From UBA12191 sp009937185 (GTDB lineage Bacteria > Planctomycetota > UBA8108 > UBA1146), in assembly GCA_938075155.1 (NCBI GenBank), contig CALJGL010000038.1, positions 43,671 to 107,670 on the forward strand: a DNA stretch of 64,000 nucleotides, read 5' to 3'. Below, piece after piece: positions 9,254 through 18,266 of the stretch. The position numbers were made by a program, and so were the translations under genes. Numbering within the stretch: position 1 is the first letter of the stretch; each line of letters begins with the position of its first letter. Under the pieces are notes generated by a model, which made no database searches, was not told where the DNA came from, and saw only the letters and a list, made by a program, of their open reading frames with translations.

Positions 9254-9991
9254 TCAAGTTGATCCTTCAGACGAACCGGATTGCTGATACCAGCCTCCCT
9301 GGAGCAAATATTGTAAAACAGGGTCGGGGACCCCAAGTCCTTTGCTGAGAGTTGGGTTCTTGGATTCTTCAGGATTCGCAAGAAGGTGTCGAATTTGACT
9401 CGAAGAAACGTCTTGAGAGACGGCAGGAAGTGTCCATTCGCGGAACAACTTCCAGCGATCTTCCGAAATATAGGGGAAGTCTTCTCTGCACAGATAGTGC
9501 TTCTCCGAATCTTGTAGGGAGGATTTCGGCAAGGATCCGGGTCGTGGCGCAATCACTGGGATCGCGTGATTCCAAAGTTCTTCCGCAGATTTCCACTGGG
9601 ATATCGAAGAAGCATTGTCGGCTCCCACGATCCACAGGAGCAATGTGTCGGGATACAGGTCGGAGAGACTTTTGACAGTATCTACTGTGAAGGCGGGTCC
9701 GTTGCGCTGGAATTCAATATCTTCGACCACGAATCCAGGGACGTCTTTACAGACGATTCTGGTCATTTCCAGACGGGCTTCAGCGGGAGCTCGCGGGGGA
9801 GATTTGTGATGAGGAATCACGGGACAGGGGATCCAGAGGACCTTTTCTATGCCGGGATGAGCGAGGGCAGAAAAGGCGATGTCCACATGACCCTGATGAA
9901 CGGGATCAAAGACACCCCCAAAGAGGGCCAGTGCTGATTTTCTGGACATGTCTGCGCCGCCTTCGCTGATCATGGATCCCATGGATCCCAT
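9254..9991 (-). CDS. nadD: Nicotinate-nucleotide adenylyltransferase
   Basis: Transfers AMP from ATP to nicotinate mononucleotide, the penultimate step of NAD synthesis. The nucleotidyltransferase HxGH signature is in GVFDPVHQGH, and the distal phosphate-binding motif appears as SSSQIRHLL (ISSTxIR type). The central VGADNASSISQWK is typical of NadD. At 245 residues it is slightly long. The ATG at 9989-9991 has a strong GGGAGAGG; the preferred family-like start could instead be the Met at 9949 (MSRKSALALFGG). The extra N-terminus MGSMGSM is produced by a tandem repeat of ATGGGATCC, which looks recent. It is divergent from ald across 316 nt. Confidence 0.92.
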   Translation of the reverse strand: MGSMGSMISEGGADMSRKSALALFGGVFDPVHQGHVDIAFSALAHPGIEKVLWIPCPVIPHHKSPPRAPAEARLEMTRIVCKDVPGFVVEDIEFQRNGPAFTVDTVKSLSDLYPDTLLLWIVGADNASSISQWKSAEELWNHAIPVIAPRPGSLPKSSLQDSEKHYLCREDFPYISEDRWKLFREWTLPAVSQDVSSSQIRHLLANPEESKNPTLSKGLGVPDPVLQYLLQGGWYQQSGSSEGST

Positions 9992-10307
9992 GGGTCCCTC
10001 TCCCTAACTTCCCCAGTGAGTTCTCCCGGGGGCTTGGGGACATCATCCGGTCTGGAACCGCTCCAATCCACATCCCCTGCGGCTTTTTTTACTCAGAATC
10101 GTCCTTTTGGAGGGGAGGAGACCCTCGCCATCGCTTGTCAGTCTAAGGCCTCCCTCGTAGAATCCGGATTCCGTATCGGATTCCCCGGGGTTCCGGGAGT
10201 CTTTTAGGATGGGATTGACCGTGTGCTCGAGAGTGGGTCTCCGAGTGCTTCTGTCGTGGAAAATCGGTTTTTCCCATCACTGAACTTTGAATAATAAGGA
10301 GAATCTA
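9992..10307. other. Divergent intergenic region nadD / ald
   Basis: These 316 nt separate the divergent nadD and ald genes and must contain both promoters; no convincing -35/-10 pair was found by eye. It holds GC-rich imperfect repeats (TCCGGATTCCGTATCGGATTCCCC region near 10165) and a T7 run after GCGG near 10083. No conserved ORF or RNA was recognised. Confidence 0.4.
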
Positions 10308-11450
10308 ATGAGCGCCCGAACTATAGGCGTACCTAGAGAAATTAAACAGCAGGAGCAGCGGGTTTCCGTGGTCCCTTCAGGGGCATTCCTTCTGGTGAAG
10401 TCGGGACATTCTGTTCTCGTCGAAAAAGGAGCCGGACTCGGGAGTGGTATCGCCGACGAGGAATACATTGCCGCTGGCTGCGAGATCGTTGAAGGCGCAG
10501 ATGAAGTTTGGGCCCGCGCAGAAATCATCGTCAAGGTGAAAGAGCCGTTGGAGTCCGAATACGGATATCTTCGCCCCGACCTCATTGTCTTTACTTACTT
10601 CCACTTTGCCGCTTCTCGAGGGTTGACGGATGCCTGCCTCGAGTCGGGTGTCGCAGCGGTGGCCTACGAAACGATTGAGGATTCGAAGGGGGCCTTGCCA
10701 CTTTTGACTCCTATGAGTGAAGTCGCCGGTCGAATGTCGGTTCTTGCAGGAGCCATAGTCCTTCAACGCCAAAATGGTGGACGCGGTGTTTTGCTTCCTG
10801 GAGTACCGGGAGTAGAGCCGGGTCGAGTCGTCGTTCTCGGAGGCGGAGTGGTGGGAGCCAATGCTGCTCGCATGGCTGCAGGTTTGGGTGCCAGGGTCAA
10901 GATTTTTGACATCGATCTCGACAGACTCAGATACCTCGATGACACGATGCCGGCAAATGTGAATACGTGTTATTCCACCCCTTATTCGATACGCGAAGCT
11001 GTTCAACAGTCTGATCTCGTCATCGGAGCGGTTCTCGTGGCGGGAGATCGTGCCCCTGTCCTCGTTCCCAAAGATTGGTTATCAGAGATGCCTGAGGGCT
11101 CAGTGATCGTTGATGTGGCTGTGGACCAGGGGGGTTGTGTCGAGACATGCAAGCCCACAACTCACGCCGATCCGACCTATGTCGTCGATGGAGTGGTTCA
11201 TTACTGTGTCGCAAACATGCCTGGCGCGGTTTCCAGAACTTCAACATTTGCACTGACCAATGCCACCTTCCCGTTCCTTATGGAGCTCGCGAATGATGGG
11301 TTGGGATCCTTTGTCCGTAGAAATCCACTGCAGGCTCAGGGACTGAATATCTTCTCTGGGAAAGTCTTCCATCGTGGTGTGAGTAAGGCGTTCGAACTGC
11401 CTCTTCACCCCATCGATGATCTTCCAGCAATAGGAGGGCCTGTCCGGTGA
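10308..11450 (+). CDS. ald: Alanine dehydrogenase
   Basis: NAD-dependent, reversible oxidative deamination of L-alanine to pyruvate and ammonia. The ATG at 10308 has AAGGAG 7 nt upstream; the frame extends to 10287 but that start lacks an SD. At 380 residues it matches the family. Visible motifs are the N-terminal GVPREIKQQEQRV, the catalytic Lys segment VKVKEP, the YFHFAA His motif, the Rossmann segment VLGGGVVGANAARMAAGLGA, and ANMPGAVSRTSTFALTNAT near the C-terminus. Its stop overlaps the GTG start of the next gene (GTGA), so the two are translationally coupled. It may serve ammonia assimilation or alanine catabolism; which one cannot be told from sequence. Confidence 0.95.
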   Translation: MSARTIGVPREIKQQEQRVSVVPSGAFLLVKSGHSVLVEKGAGLGSGIADEEYIAAGCEIVEGADEVWARAEIIVKVKEPLESEYGYLRPDLIVFTYFHFAASRGLTDACLESGVAAVAYETIEDSKGALPLLTPMSEVAGRMSVLAGAIVLQRQNGGRGVLLPGVPGVEPGRVVVLGGGVVGANAARMAAGLGARVKIFDIDLDRLRYLDDTMPANVNTCYSTPYSIREAVQQSDLVIGAVLVAGDRAPVLVPKDWLSEMPEGSVIVDVAVDQGGCVETCKPTTHADPTYVVDGVVHYCVANMPGAVSRTSTFALTNATFPFLMELANDGLGSFVRRNPLQAQGLNIFSGKVFHRGVSKAFELPLHPIDDLPAIGGPVR

Positions 11451-12475
11451 ATTCGGAAGGACTCGCTGCTGAGGAGAGCCCGATCGAACGATCGAAAATC
11501 CTAGCACACCTTTACGAGCCCATTGCGGATGACATGGAACAACTCCGAGAGTTCCTCTCGGTAGAGTTTGTTTCGAGTGAGCCATACGTGCATGAACTGT
11601 TGGATCATTTGGCGCAGTTTCGGGGAAAACAGATTCGTCCTGCGTGCGTTTTTCTGGCAGCTCGTTGCTTTGGTGAAGTGACTTCGGATCATGTCCGATG
11701 CGCTGCAGTTGTTGAATTGATTCATACTGCAACACTCGTTCATGACGATCTTCTCGACCAAGCTGACGTGCGTCGCAGAGTCGAGACTATTCATCAACGA
11801 TATGGCGATCGCGCTGCCATTTTGTTGGGTGATATTATCTATGCTCGTGGATTTGTAATCTCGACCGCGGTTGAAGGTGCTGCTAGCCTCTTGGCTGAAT
11901 GTACTCGAGAAATCTGCATAGGAGAGATTCTTCAGGTGGGCAATGCCGGAAACCTGGAACTGACTCTTCAGCAATATCAGGAAATCATTCATCGGAAAAC
12001 TGCGATTCTGTATGGACTGTCCTGCAAGCTCGGATCAATGCTCTCTGGAGCCACTTCCGAGCAGGTCACCGCTCTCGAATCTTTCGGGAACAAAATGGGT
12101 GAAGCTTTTCAAATCATCGATGATTCTCTCGACCTTGTAGGGGACCCGGAAGTCGTTGGTAAATCATTGGGTACAGATCTAGCGAATGGGAAGCTGACCT
12201 TGCCACTGCTCTTGTTGCGTGATTCCCTTGAGGGGGCAGAGCGGGAACAGTTGATGCAGTTGTTGGCAGATTGTTACCAATCAGAGGCTTCCGAGAGTTC
12301 CAGAGTAGAGATGGCAACCCTTTTGGCCAATCATGGGATCATGCAGCGTGTTCGTGGGCGGGCTAAAGATGCGATTGAGTCTGCCTTGTCGGACCTACGA
12401 GGGGCTGCACCTGAATCACCTTCCAGACAGCGTCTGGAAGATCTCGCTGAGTATATTATTCAAAGAGAATTGTAG
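11447..12475 (+). CDS. Trans-polyprenyl diphosphate synthase (IspB/HepT type)
   Basis: Condenses isopentenyl diphosphate onto an allylic diphosphate to make a long (C35-C50) chain, normally the quinone side chain. The GTG start at 11447 overlaps the ald stop and has AGGAGG 9 nt upstream. The 342-residue all-alpha fold shows FRGKQIRP, the first aspartate-rich motif HDDLLD with downstream RRR, GDIIYARGF, and the second motif FQIIDDSLDLVGD followed by GKSLGTDLANGKLTLP. The residue pattern before the first DDxxD fits long-chain synthases, but the exact product length cannot be assigned. It is part of the ald-to-mutL plus-strand run. Confidence 0.92.
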   Translation: MNSEGLAAEESPIERSKILAHLYEPIADDMEQLREFLSVEFVSSEPYVHELLDHLAQFRGKQIRPACVFLAARCFGEVTSDHVRCAAVVELIHTATLVHDDLLDQADVRRRVETIHQRYGDRAAILLGDIIYARGFVISTAVEGAASLLAECTREICIGEILQVGNAGNLELTLQQYQEIIHRKTAILYGLSCKLGSMLSGATSEQVTALESFGNKMGEAFQIIDDSLDLVGDPEVVGKSLGTDLANGKLTLPLLLLRDSLEGAEREQLMQLLADCYQSEASESSRVEMATLLANHGIMQRVRGRAKDAIESALSDLRGAAPESPSRQRLEDLAEYIIQREL

Positions 12476-12483
12476 GGAGTTTC

Positions 12484-12996
12484 ATGTCGCCTGCTGAAGA
12501 TGTGTCACCTTCCGAAGGTCTTTCTCACACTAATGAGGATGGCGAATCGAGAATGGTCGACGTCGGAGATAAGAAAATCTCTGATCGCCGTGCTGTTGCG
12601 GAGGGGCGCATCCTGATGAATCCGTCGACACTGGAACTGATCAGTGAAGGTGAAGTCGAAAAGGGAGACGTTCTCGCGGTTGCTAGAATCGCTGCAATCC
12701 AAGGTGCTAAAGAAACTTCTCGTCTTATTCCGATGTGTCATCCACTGCCTCTCGACCATGTCGAGGTGGAGATTGAAAACGGAGTCGAGGGAGATCGCGC
12801 TTGGGTCATGATCAGAGTTCAGTCCAGAGTTCAGGCAAGAACCGGAGTTGAAATGGAAGCGATGGTCGCCGTGAGTGCGGGTTTGTTGACGATCTACGAC
12901 ATGTGTAAAGCTGTGGATCGGCATATGGAGCTGGATCAGATCCGGTTACTAGAGAAATCAGGTGGGCGTTCGGGTCACTGGACACGTGCAGACTGA
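12484..12996 (+). CDS. moaC: Cyclic pyranopterin monophosphate synthase MoaC
   Basis: Converts the MoaA product (3',8-cyclo-7,8-dihydro-GTP) to cyclic pyranopterin monophosphate, the first stable molybdopterin intermediate. At 170 residues it has a slightly extended N-terminus before the conserved MVDVGDKKISDRRAVAEG. Family signatures are AAIQGAKETSRLIPMCHPLP (catalytic region with MCHPL) and GVEMEAMVAVSAGLLTIYDM followed by CKAVD. GGGAG precedes the ATG. moeA and mobA, also in this window (52043, 45722), act in the same pathway but lie far away; moaA is not present. It sits 8 nt after the prenyl synthase, in the same operon. Confidence 0.96.
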   Translation: MSPAEDVSPSEGLSHTNEDGESRMVDVGDKKISDRRAVAEGRILMNPSTLELISEGEVEKGDVLAVARIAAIQGAKETSRLIPMCHPLPLDHVEVEIENGVEGDRAWVMIRVQSRVQARTGVEMEAMVAVSAGLLTIYDMCKAVDRHMELDQIRLLEKSGGRSGHWTRAD

Positions 12997-13032
12997 AGAA
13001 AGTGGTCTTCGGGCTACGGAAGGAAATCGGTG

Positions 13033-13902
13033 ATGACGCAAATCATTGACGGAAAAGCAAGAGCCAAAGAACTTCGCAAGGAACTCAAAGGTCGCGTCAG
13101 CGCTTTTGTCGAACAGTCGGGCTACCCTCCCGGCCTCGGGGTCTTACTTGTCGGAGAAGACCCTGCCAGTGCGGTCTATGTTCGAAACAAGGAACGGGCC
13201 TGTGCCAAAGCAGGAATCCAATCATTCCATCACCAGTTGCCAAGAGAGGCGACTCAAGAGCAGGTTGAGGAGGTGATTGATCAACTCAACGCGGATGCTC
13301 AGGTCCATGGGATTCTTCTTCAGTTGCCACTGCCCGACCATCTGGATGCCGAGCCTCTCTTATTAAGAATCCTGCCAGAGAAGGATGCGGACGGATTTCA
13401 TCCCGTCAACGCAGGTCTTCTCGCCGTCGGTCAGCCTCGATTTGTTCCATGCACACCGTTGGGCTGCGTCGATTTATTGAAGTGGGCTGGAGTTGAAATT
13501 CAGGGAGCAGAGGCTGTCGTCGTTGGACGATCCAACATCGTTGGTAAGCCTGCGGCTCAGTTACTTCTTGCTGAGGGTGCAACGGTGACGATTTGTCACT
13601 CTAAAACCAAAGATTTGGCATCCCATGTAGGTCGTGCCGATATTGTCGTGGCTGCAGTAGGCGTCCCTGAAATGATCAAGGGCGAATGGATCAAAGAGGG
13701 TGCCGCGGTGATTGACGTTGGAATCAATCGATTAGACGATGGTCGTCTTGTGGGTGATGTCGAATTTGAATCGGCAAAGCAACGCGCGGGCGGCATCACG
13801 CCGGTACCGGGTGGAGTGGGCCCGATGACTGTAGCCAAGTTATTGGAGAACACTTTAGAAGGTGCTATTCGTCAAGAGGCGGAAAAACAACAGACTGTTT
13901 GA
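13033..13902 (+). CDS. folD: Bifunctional methylenetetrahydrofolate dehydrogenase / methenyl-THF cyclohydrolase
   Basis: Interconverts 5,10-methylene-THF, methenyl-THF and 10-formyl-THF in one-carbon metabolism, using NADP. Motifs: the YVRNK motif with catalytic Tyr and Lys (residues ~50-55), followed by ERACAKAGI; the folate-binding VNAGLLAVG...PCTPLG; the dinucleotide-binding VVGRSNIVGKPAAQLLL; and the C-terminal GGITPVPGGVGPMTVA. It has 289 residues, the usual length. I use the ATG at 13033; an adjacent in-frame GTG at 13030 is possible. AAGGAA lies 7 nt upstream. It is co-directional with moaC and mutL and separated by short gaps. Confidence 0.96.
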   Translation: MTQIIDGKARAKELRKELKGRVSAFVEQSGYPPGLGVLLVGEDPASAVYVRNKERACAKAGIQSFHHQLPREATQEQVEEVIDQLNADAQVHGILLQLPLPDHLDAEPLLLRILPEKDADGFHPVNAGLLAVGQPRFVPCTPLGCVDLLKWAGVEIQGAEAVVVGRSNIVGKPAAQLLLAEGATVTICHSKTKDLASHVGRADIVVAAVGVPEMIKGEWIKEGAAVIDVGINRLDDGRLVGDVEFESAKQRAGGITPVPGGVGPMTVAKLLENTLEGAIRQEAEKQQTV

Positions 13903-13944
13903 TGGTTGTCCGGCTCGAGTATCCGAATGTGATGAGGAAATATC

Positions 13945-15765
13945 ATGAGTCGAAAGATCAATAAATTGCCACAGTTACTCGTCGATCAAATCGCTGCTGG
14001 CGAAGTGATCGAACGTCCTGCATCTGTGGTGAAAGAGTTGATCGAGAATTGTCTCGACGCAGGTTCTTCTTCTATCGAAGTTGACCTTGAGGACGGAGGC
14101 AAGCGGCTGATTCAGGTGACCGACGATGGTCAGGGTATCTCTGAGGATCAGTTGCCTTTGGCGCTCGCGAGTCACGCCACTTCCAAATTGAAAGAAGTGG
14201 CAGATCTGGATCGTATTCTGACTCTAGGATTTCGGGGCGAGGCGCTCTCCAGTATGTCTGCGGTCGCTACCGTCGAAATCTCCTCTCGAACATCTGGGAC
14301 AGAGATGGCCTTTAGGGTCTCTGGTCGTCACGGAGAGATAGAAAATCTCTCGCCAGTGGCACTCAGGCCAGGAACACGTGTGAGAGTGATCGACCTTTTC
14401 TCATCTGTTCCGGCAAGAAGAAGGTTTCTGCGCGCGAGTTCGGCAGAGGTGGCTCGTTGTTCTGCTGTTATTAAAGCTGCTGCAATGGCTCATCCCACGG
14501 TGGCTTTTTGTCTCACGCACGATGGCCGAACGGTACTGAAATATCCTGCAGACCAATCGCTTCCTGAGAGAATCGCTGAAGTTCTTGGAGAAGGTATTCA
14601 AGACAGAATGATTCCGCTTTCTGGGGAGAATGGAGTGACCGGTTGGATCGCTCGTCCAGATGTTCAGCGCAGAAATTCTGATGGGATCTGGACTTTCCTC
14701 AATGGCAGACCACTCAAGGATTCCGTTCTTCAACATGGAGTTCGACAAGGATTTAAGGGATATCAGATCCCCGGGTTTTTCCCGGTGGCTGTTATCGGTA
14801 TCGATGTGGATCCTGGCGAAGTGGACGTCAATGTTCACCCGTCGAAACTCGAGGTTCGTTTTCGTGATAAAGAATCGATCCACCGGAAGATTCGTAGATC
14901 GATTCGTATGACACTTGAGGAGACAGGGTCCGTTCCGCTTCTCGACTTACCGGGCGGGGCAAGCGGAGACGCTGCAGGCGGCACAGCTTCTTCAGGGGGT
15001 GCTTCCTCTGAGACACAAACGTTGAACCCTTATCACCCAGAATCGGGTGAGAGAGCGGATGTCGTTGCTTCTGAAAATTCAATGCTGGAATCGTTAGGGA
15101 TGACGATGAGCGGAATTTCTCATTCAGAGAACGTCAGCGAAAACTATCAAGAAGGACGCTCTGTTCAATCGGGCGAATCCAGTCTGGTGGCGGATTCGGT
15201 GCGTGTTTTCCAGGTGAATGATGCATTCCTCATTCTTGAAGAAGAAGATGGGCTGAGGGTTATCGATCAACATGCCCTCCATGAAAAAGTGCTCTATGAA
15301 GAAATCCTTGCCCGTCGAGAATCGGGAGGAGCTTCACAAGGACTGTTGGTTCCTGAAACTGTCCCACTCGATCCCCGTGCTTGGACGATTTTTGTAGAAA
15401 CACAAGAATCGCTGGGTGAGTTGGGTCTGGTCGCCGAGGAATTCGGAGATGGCATCGCTCTGGTGAGGGCGGTTCCACACGGATTTGAAAATCGATCTCC
15501 CGCAAATCTACTTCGTGATTTATTGGCTCAAATGGAGCCTGTGGTCTCTTCAGGAGCTCCCTTGCCAGACATTAGGGAGAGGCTTTTGCAAACCATGGCC
15601 TGCAAGGCAGCGGTCAAGGCTGGCCAGCCTTTGTCCAAAGAGGCCCAAGAGGACTTGGTCCGTGCAAGAGAGGGAGCCTTTCAGCCTGAAAACTGCCCAC
15701 ATGGCCGACCTTCTGAATTGTTTATTTCTTGGCTGGAATTACAGCGACGATTCGATCGTAAATGA
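13945..15765 (+). CDS. mutL: DNA mismatch repair protein MutL, endonuclease type
   Basis: A 606-residue GHKL ATPase that links MutS mismatch recognition to strand incision. N-terminal ATPase motifs are ELIENCLDAG (catalytic Glu), DDGQGI and TLGFRGEALSS. A flexible, low-complexity linker covers ~residues 330-410 (GGASGDAAGGTASSGGASSE). The C-terminal domain carries the metal-binding endonuclease motif D441QHALHEKVLYE452, matching DQHAx2Ex4E, plus ACKAAVKAGQ and the C584PHGRP589 motif. It should therefore nick DNA itself, as in organisms without MutH. The partner MutS is at 58839 in the same window. GAGGAA precedes the ATG. Confidence 0.96.
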   Translation: MSRKINKLPQLLVDQIAAGEVIERPASVVKELIENCLDAGSSSIEVDLEDGGKRLIQVTDDGQGISEDQLPLALASHATSKLKEVADLDRILTLGFRGEALSSMSAVATVEISSRTSGTEMAFRVSGRHGEIENLSPVALRPGTRVRVIDLFSSVPARRRFLRASSAEVARCSAVIKAAAMAHPTVAFCLTHDGRTVLKYPADQSLPERIAEVLGEGIQDRMIPLSGENGVTGWIARPDVQRRNSDGIWTFLNGRPLKDSVLQHGVRQGFKGYQIPGFFPVAVIGIDVDPGEVDVNVHPSKLEVRFRDKESIHRKIRRSIRMTLEETGSVPLLDLPGGASGDAAGGTASSGGASSETQTLNPYHPESGERADVVASENSMLESLGMTMSGISHSENVSENYQEGRSVQSGESSLVADSVRVFQVNDAFLILEEEDGLRVIDQHALHEKVLYEEILARRESGGASQGLLVPETVPLDPRAWTIFVETQESLGELGLVAEEFGDGIALVRAVPHGFENRSPANLLRDLLAQMEPVVSSGAPLPDIRERLLQTMACKAAVKAGQPLSKEAQEDLVRAREGAFQPENCPHGRPSELFISWLELQRRFDRK

Positions 15766-15882
15766 GTTACTTGGCTTCCTGATATATGGGGAACGTGGTA
15801 ATTTCTATATGTAGTGATCCTGAATCCCGGAATCTGTAAGTTACGGGTTGGAATCACATGTATCCGCTGACGAGAGGTCTCC

Positions 15883-16971
15883 ATGGATCGCCCTGTTGAC
15901 GCCCCGTCCTTGCTCATAGTTTTGGAGGCCGGCTTGGCCTCGACATTCCGTAGAAGGATTCGGGACCGACTCGAATCTTTAGGGACTCAGGTTTCCGTTC
16001 TGGATGGGCAAGGTAGGAACTATCTCCAAGTGGAGGGGGATATCGAACCTCTCCGCACTCTTGCTCTGGACTCCTGGAAAGGCGTAGAGAAATCCGTCTT
16101 TATCGGTGAGGCTCATCGACATGGTTCCCGTGTCGACTCGGGAACCCATTCACGTGTATCCGTTGGAGACGTAACGCTCGGTGCAGGAGAGTTTGTCATC
16201 ATCGCAGGTCCCTGCGCTGTTGAAGAAGAAGAAAGAACACTTCGCCTGGCCGCGAGTGTTGCCTCATCGGGTGCGCATCTTTTTCGTGGCGGAGCATTCA
16301 AACCAAGAACATCGCCTTACGCATTTCAGGGACTCGGTGACAAAGCATTACAGATCCTCTCCAGAGCTCGAGAGGAAACTGGACTCGGGATTGTCACTGA
16401 AATAATGGATCCCAGAGACGTCGAGAAGATGTCAGAAACGGCAGACCTACTTCAAGTAGGGAGTCGGAACATGCACAACTATTCCTTGCTCAAGGAATTG
16501 GGAATGACTCGATTGCCGGTGCTTCTCAAGCGTGGGTTCTCTTCGACTGCAGAGGAATTTTTGCTCGCAGCTGAGTATATTCTCTCCGGAGGCAATCCAA
16601 ATGTGATTCTGTGCGAGAGAGGTATCCGCTGTTCGGCGGCTTCTCGACAAGTCGTTCTCGACCTCGGCATTATTCCAGAACTGAAGAAAAAGACTCACCT
16701 GCCTGTGATCGTTGATCCGTCTCACGGATCGGCGGAATCCTACAGGGTTCCTGCACTCGCAAAAGCAGCAGTGGCTGTCGGTGCAGACGGTTTACTTGTT
16801 GAGGTTCATGATCAACCTGAAGAAGCTTTGTCAGATGGACGACAAGCTCTTTCACCGGAAGAGTTTAAAAATCTGGTTCCAGAGTTGAAATCTATTCATC
16901 AAATCGTATCGGGGGGGCAGCACGTGAAGCAGGAAGGCCTGATCAGTGCACCCGGCGGGGAGGACATTTGA
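15883..16971 (+). CDS. aroF: 3-deoxy-7-phosphoheptulonate synthase (AroA type I-beta) with regulatory N-terminus
   Basis: Catalyses the first shikimate-pathway step, condensing phosphoenolpyruvate and erythrose 4-phosphate. The 362-residue sequence has the layout of Thermotoga-type DAHP synthase: an N-terminal ferredoxin-like regulatory domain (~residues 8-75, LLIVLEAGL...), then a TIM barrel. Barrel motifs are IIAGPC111AVE (metal-ligand Cys), LFRGGAFKPRTSPYAFQG, LLQVGSRNMHN, PVLLKRGFSST, ILCERGIR, VIVDPSHGSAES (metal-ligand His) and LLVEVHDQPEEALSDGRQ. The N-terminal domain in this class confers feedback inhibition by aromatic amino acids (family knowledge). There is an unusual ~25-residue C-terminal tail. 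The stop overlaps the TTG start of the next gene. Confidence 0.95.
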   Translation: MDRPVDAPSLLIVLEAGLASTFRRRIRDRLESLGTQVSVLDGQGRNYLQVEGDIEPLRTLALDSWKGVEKSVFIGEAHRHGSRVDSGTHSRVSVGDVTLGAGEFVIIAGPCAVEEEERTLRLAASVASSGAHLFRGGAFKPRTSPYAFQGLGDKALQILSRAREETGLGIVTEIMDPRDVEKMSETADLLQVGSRNMHNYSLLKELGMTRLPVLLKRGFSSTAEEFLLAAEYILSGGNPNVILCERGIRCSAASRQVVLDLGIIPELKKKTHLPVIVDPSHGSAESYRVPALAKAAVAVGADGLLVEVHDQPEEALSDGRQALSPEEFKNLVPELKSIHQIVSGGQHVKQEGLISAPGGEDI

Positions 16972-18266
16972 CCGATTCCGCAGCGGATCTGATCTCTGGA
17001 TTCGAAACCAGACAGGTCGGACAAAGTGGCCAGTTGCACGTTCGTTCAGAAAATCGCCGCAAAACCAGTCATCTCAATTTGACATGGATTGCTGATCTGG
17101 GCCCTCACAATGCTCGTCGCTGTTTGATTCCGGCATGTTTGCTGAGAGGAACTCAGCAACATCCTTCTCAGCGAGAATTGAATCGGAGAAGTGAGCAGCT
17201 CTGGGGGTTATCAACTTCCAGCTCGACACATCGTTCCGGTCAAAGGCACCTTTTTTCCATCACTGCTGAGTTCCCAGACGATGCCAATCTTCCTGAGGGA
17301 GAAGCGGTCCTTGAAGATGCGATTGATTTCCTTTGGCAGCTGATTCATGAACCCCATCTTGTCAATGAAGTGTTCCCTTCCGATATCGTCGAGTCTGAAA
17401 TACTTCAGCATCGTCGATTGATCGAAGGAGCCATCGACAACAAGGCCGCATGGGCACAGCAAAGATGCATGGAAGAAGCATGTTTTGATGAGCCATGGCG
17501 CTTTCATCACCTCGGGAAGACAGACGACCTTGAAGGTCTCGATAATATTGAGATGACTCGTCGCTGGCGTGATGTGGTGGAGAACAACCCTCTGCATGTG
17601 CATTTCAGCGGGAACCTTGATCCTGAAGAAGTTTTTGGACGCCTTGAAAGATTGTTCTCAGGAAACAAGGCTTCCAAGGATGCGCTTGCGGAACCATGCG
17701 CCATTCGTGCGTCAGAGAATCCTCGTGAGTTGACCGAGTACGCGAAGGTTCAGCAGGCCAATCTAATTATGGCCCTTAGGACGATGGTCTCTCGGGGACA
17801 CCACTTGGAGGAACCCCTGATGATCGCCAACGGAATCTTGGGCGGATTTGCTCATTCCAGGTTGTTTACTCAGGTTCGAGAAAAAGAAAGTCTCTGTTAT
17901 TCCATCCATTCCAACGTCGACAACAACACGGGATTGATGACGATTGGTTCTGGTGTCGATGGAGATGCGGCCGATCGCGCTCGTGAGAGTATTCTAGAGC
18001 AGGTCGAATTCGTGAAAGCCGGAAAGTTTAGCGACGAAGAATTCGGCATGACAATGAGTGCATGGGATTCTCGACTTCGAATGGTGCAGGATTCTCCTGG
18101 AGCCCTTGCGGATTTTGATTTGAGGTCGAGGATATCAAAGCGAGATCCTTCTATTGAGGCTCTTCGTAGCCGAATAGCAGGAGTAAAGCGTGAAGATGTG
18201 GTGGAAGCCATGGAGTTGCTTCACCTGGATATGACTTACCTTCTTGCCCCCGAGGAGACAAATTGA
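16968..18266 (+). CDS. M16 peptidase-like protein, non-catalytic partner (YmfF type)
   Basis: A 432-residue M16-family (pitrilysin/insulinase fold) protein without an HxxEH zinc motif in its N-terminal half, so probably catalytically dead. The C-terminal half keeps the M16 dimer/substrate segment GGFAHSRLFTQVREKESLCYSI. It directly precedes a paralogue that does have HxxEH; in M16B enzymes one inactive and one active subunit normally pair. The TTG start at 16968 overlaps the aroF stop (TTGA) with GGGGAGGA upstream. The gene pair resembles Bacillus YmfF/YmfH, which databases link to EF-P modification; efp lies 3 kb downstream. That functional link is inference here. Confidence 0.85.
   Translation: MTDSAADLISGFETRQVGQSGQLHVRSENRRKTSHLNLTWIADLGPHNARRCLIPACLLRGTQQHPSQRELNRRSEQLWGLSTSSSTHRSGQRHLFSITAEFPDDANLPEGEAVLEDAIDFLWQLIHEPHLVNEVFPSDIVESEILQHRRLIEGAIDNKAAWAQQRCMEEACFDEPWRFHHLGKTDDLEGLDNIEMTRRWRDVVENNPLHVHFSGNLDPEEVFGRLERLFSGNKASKDALAEPCAIRASENPRELTEYAKVQQANLIMALRTMVSRGHHLEEPLMIANGILGGFAHSRLFTQVREKESLCYSIHSNVDNNTGLMTIGSGVDGDAADRARESILEQVEFVKAGKFSDEEFGMTMSAWDSRLRMVQDSPGALADFDLRSRISKRDPSIEALRSRIAGVKREDVVEAMELLHLDMTYLLAPEETN

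Noticed and set aside
9145..9552. 135-codon minus-strand ORF overlapping the nadD 3' end.
   Set aside because: Overlaps nadD in another frame; only its last third is in the gap, and no family is recognisable.
10377..11006. 209-codon minus-strand ORF within ald.
   Set aside because: Antisense shadow of a strongly conserved gene; no SD and no homology features.
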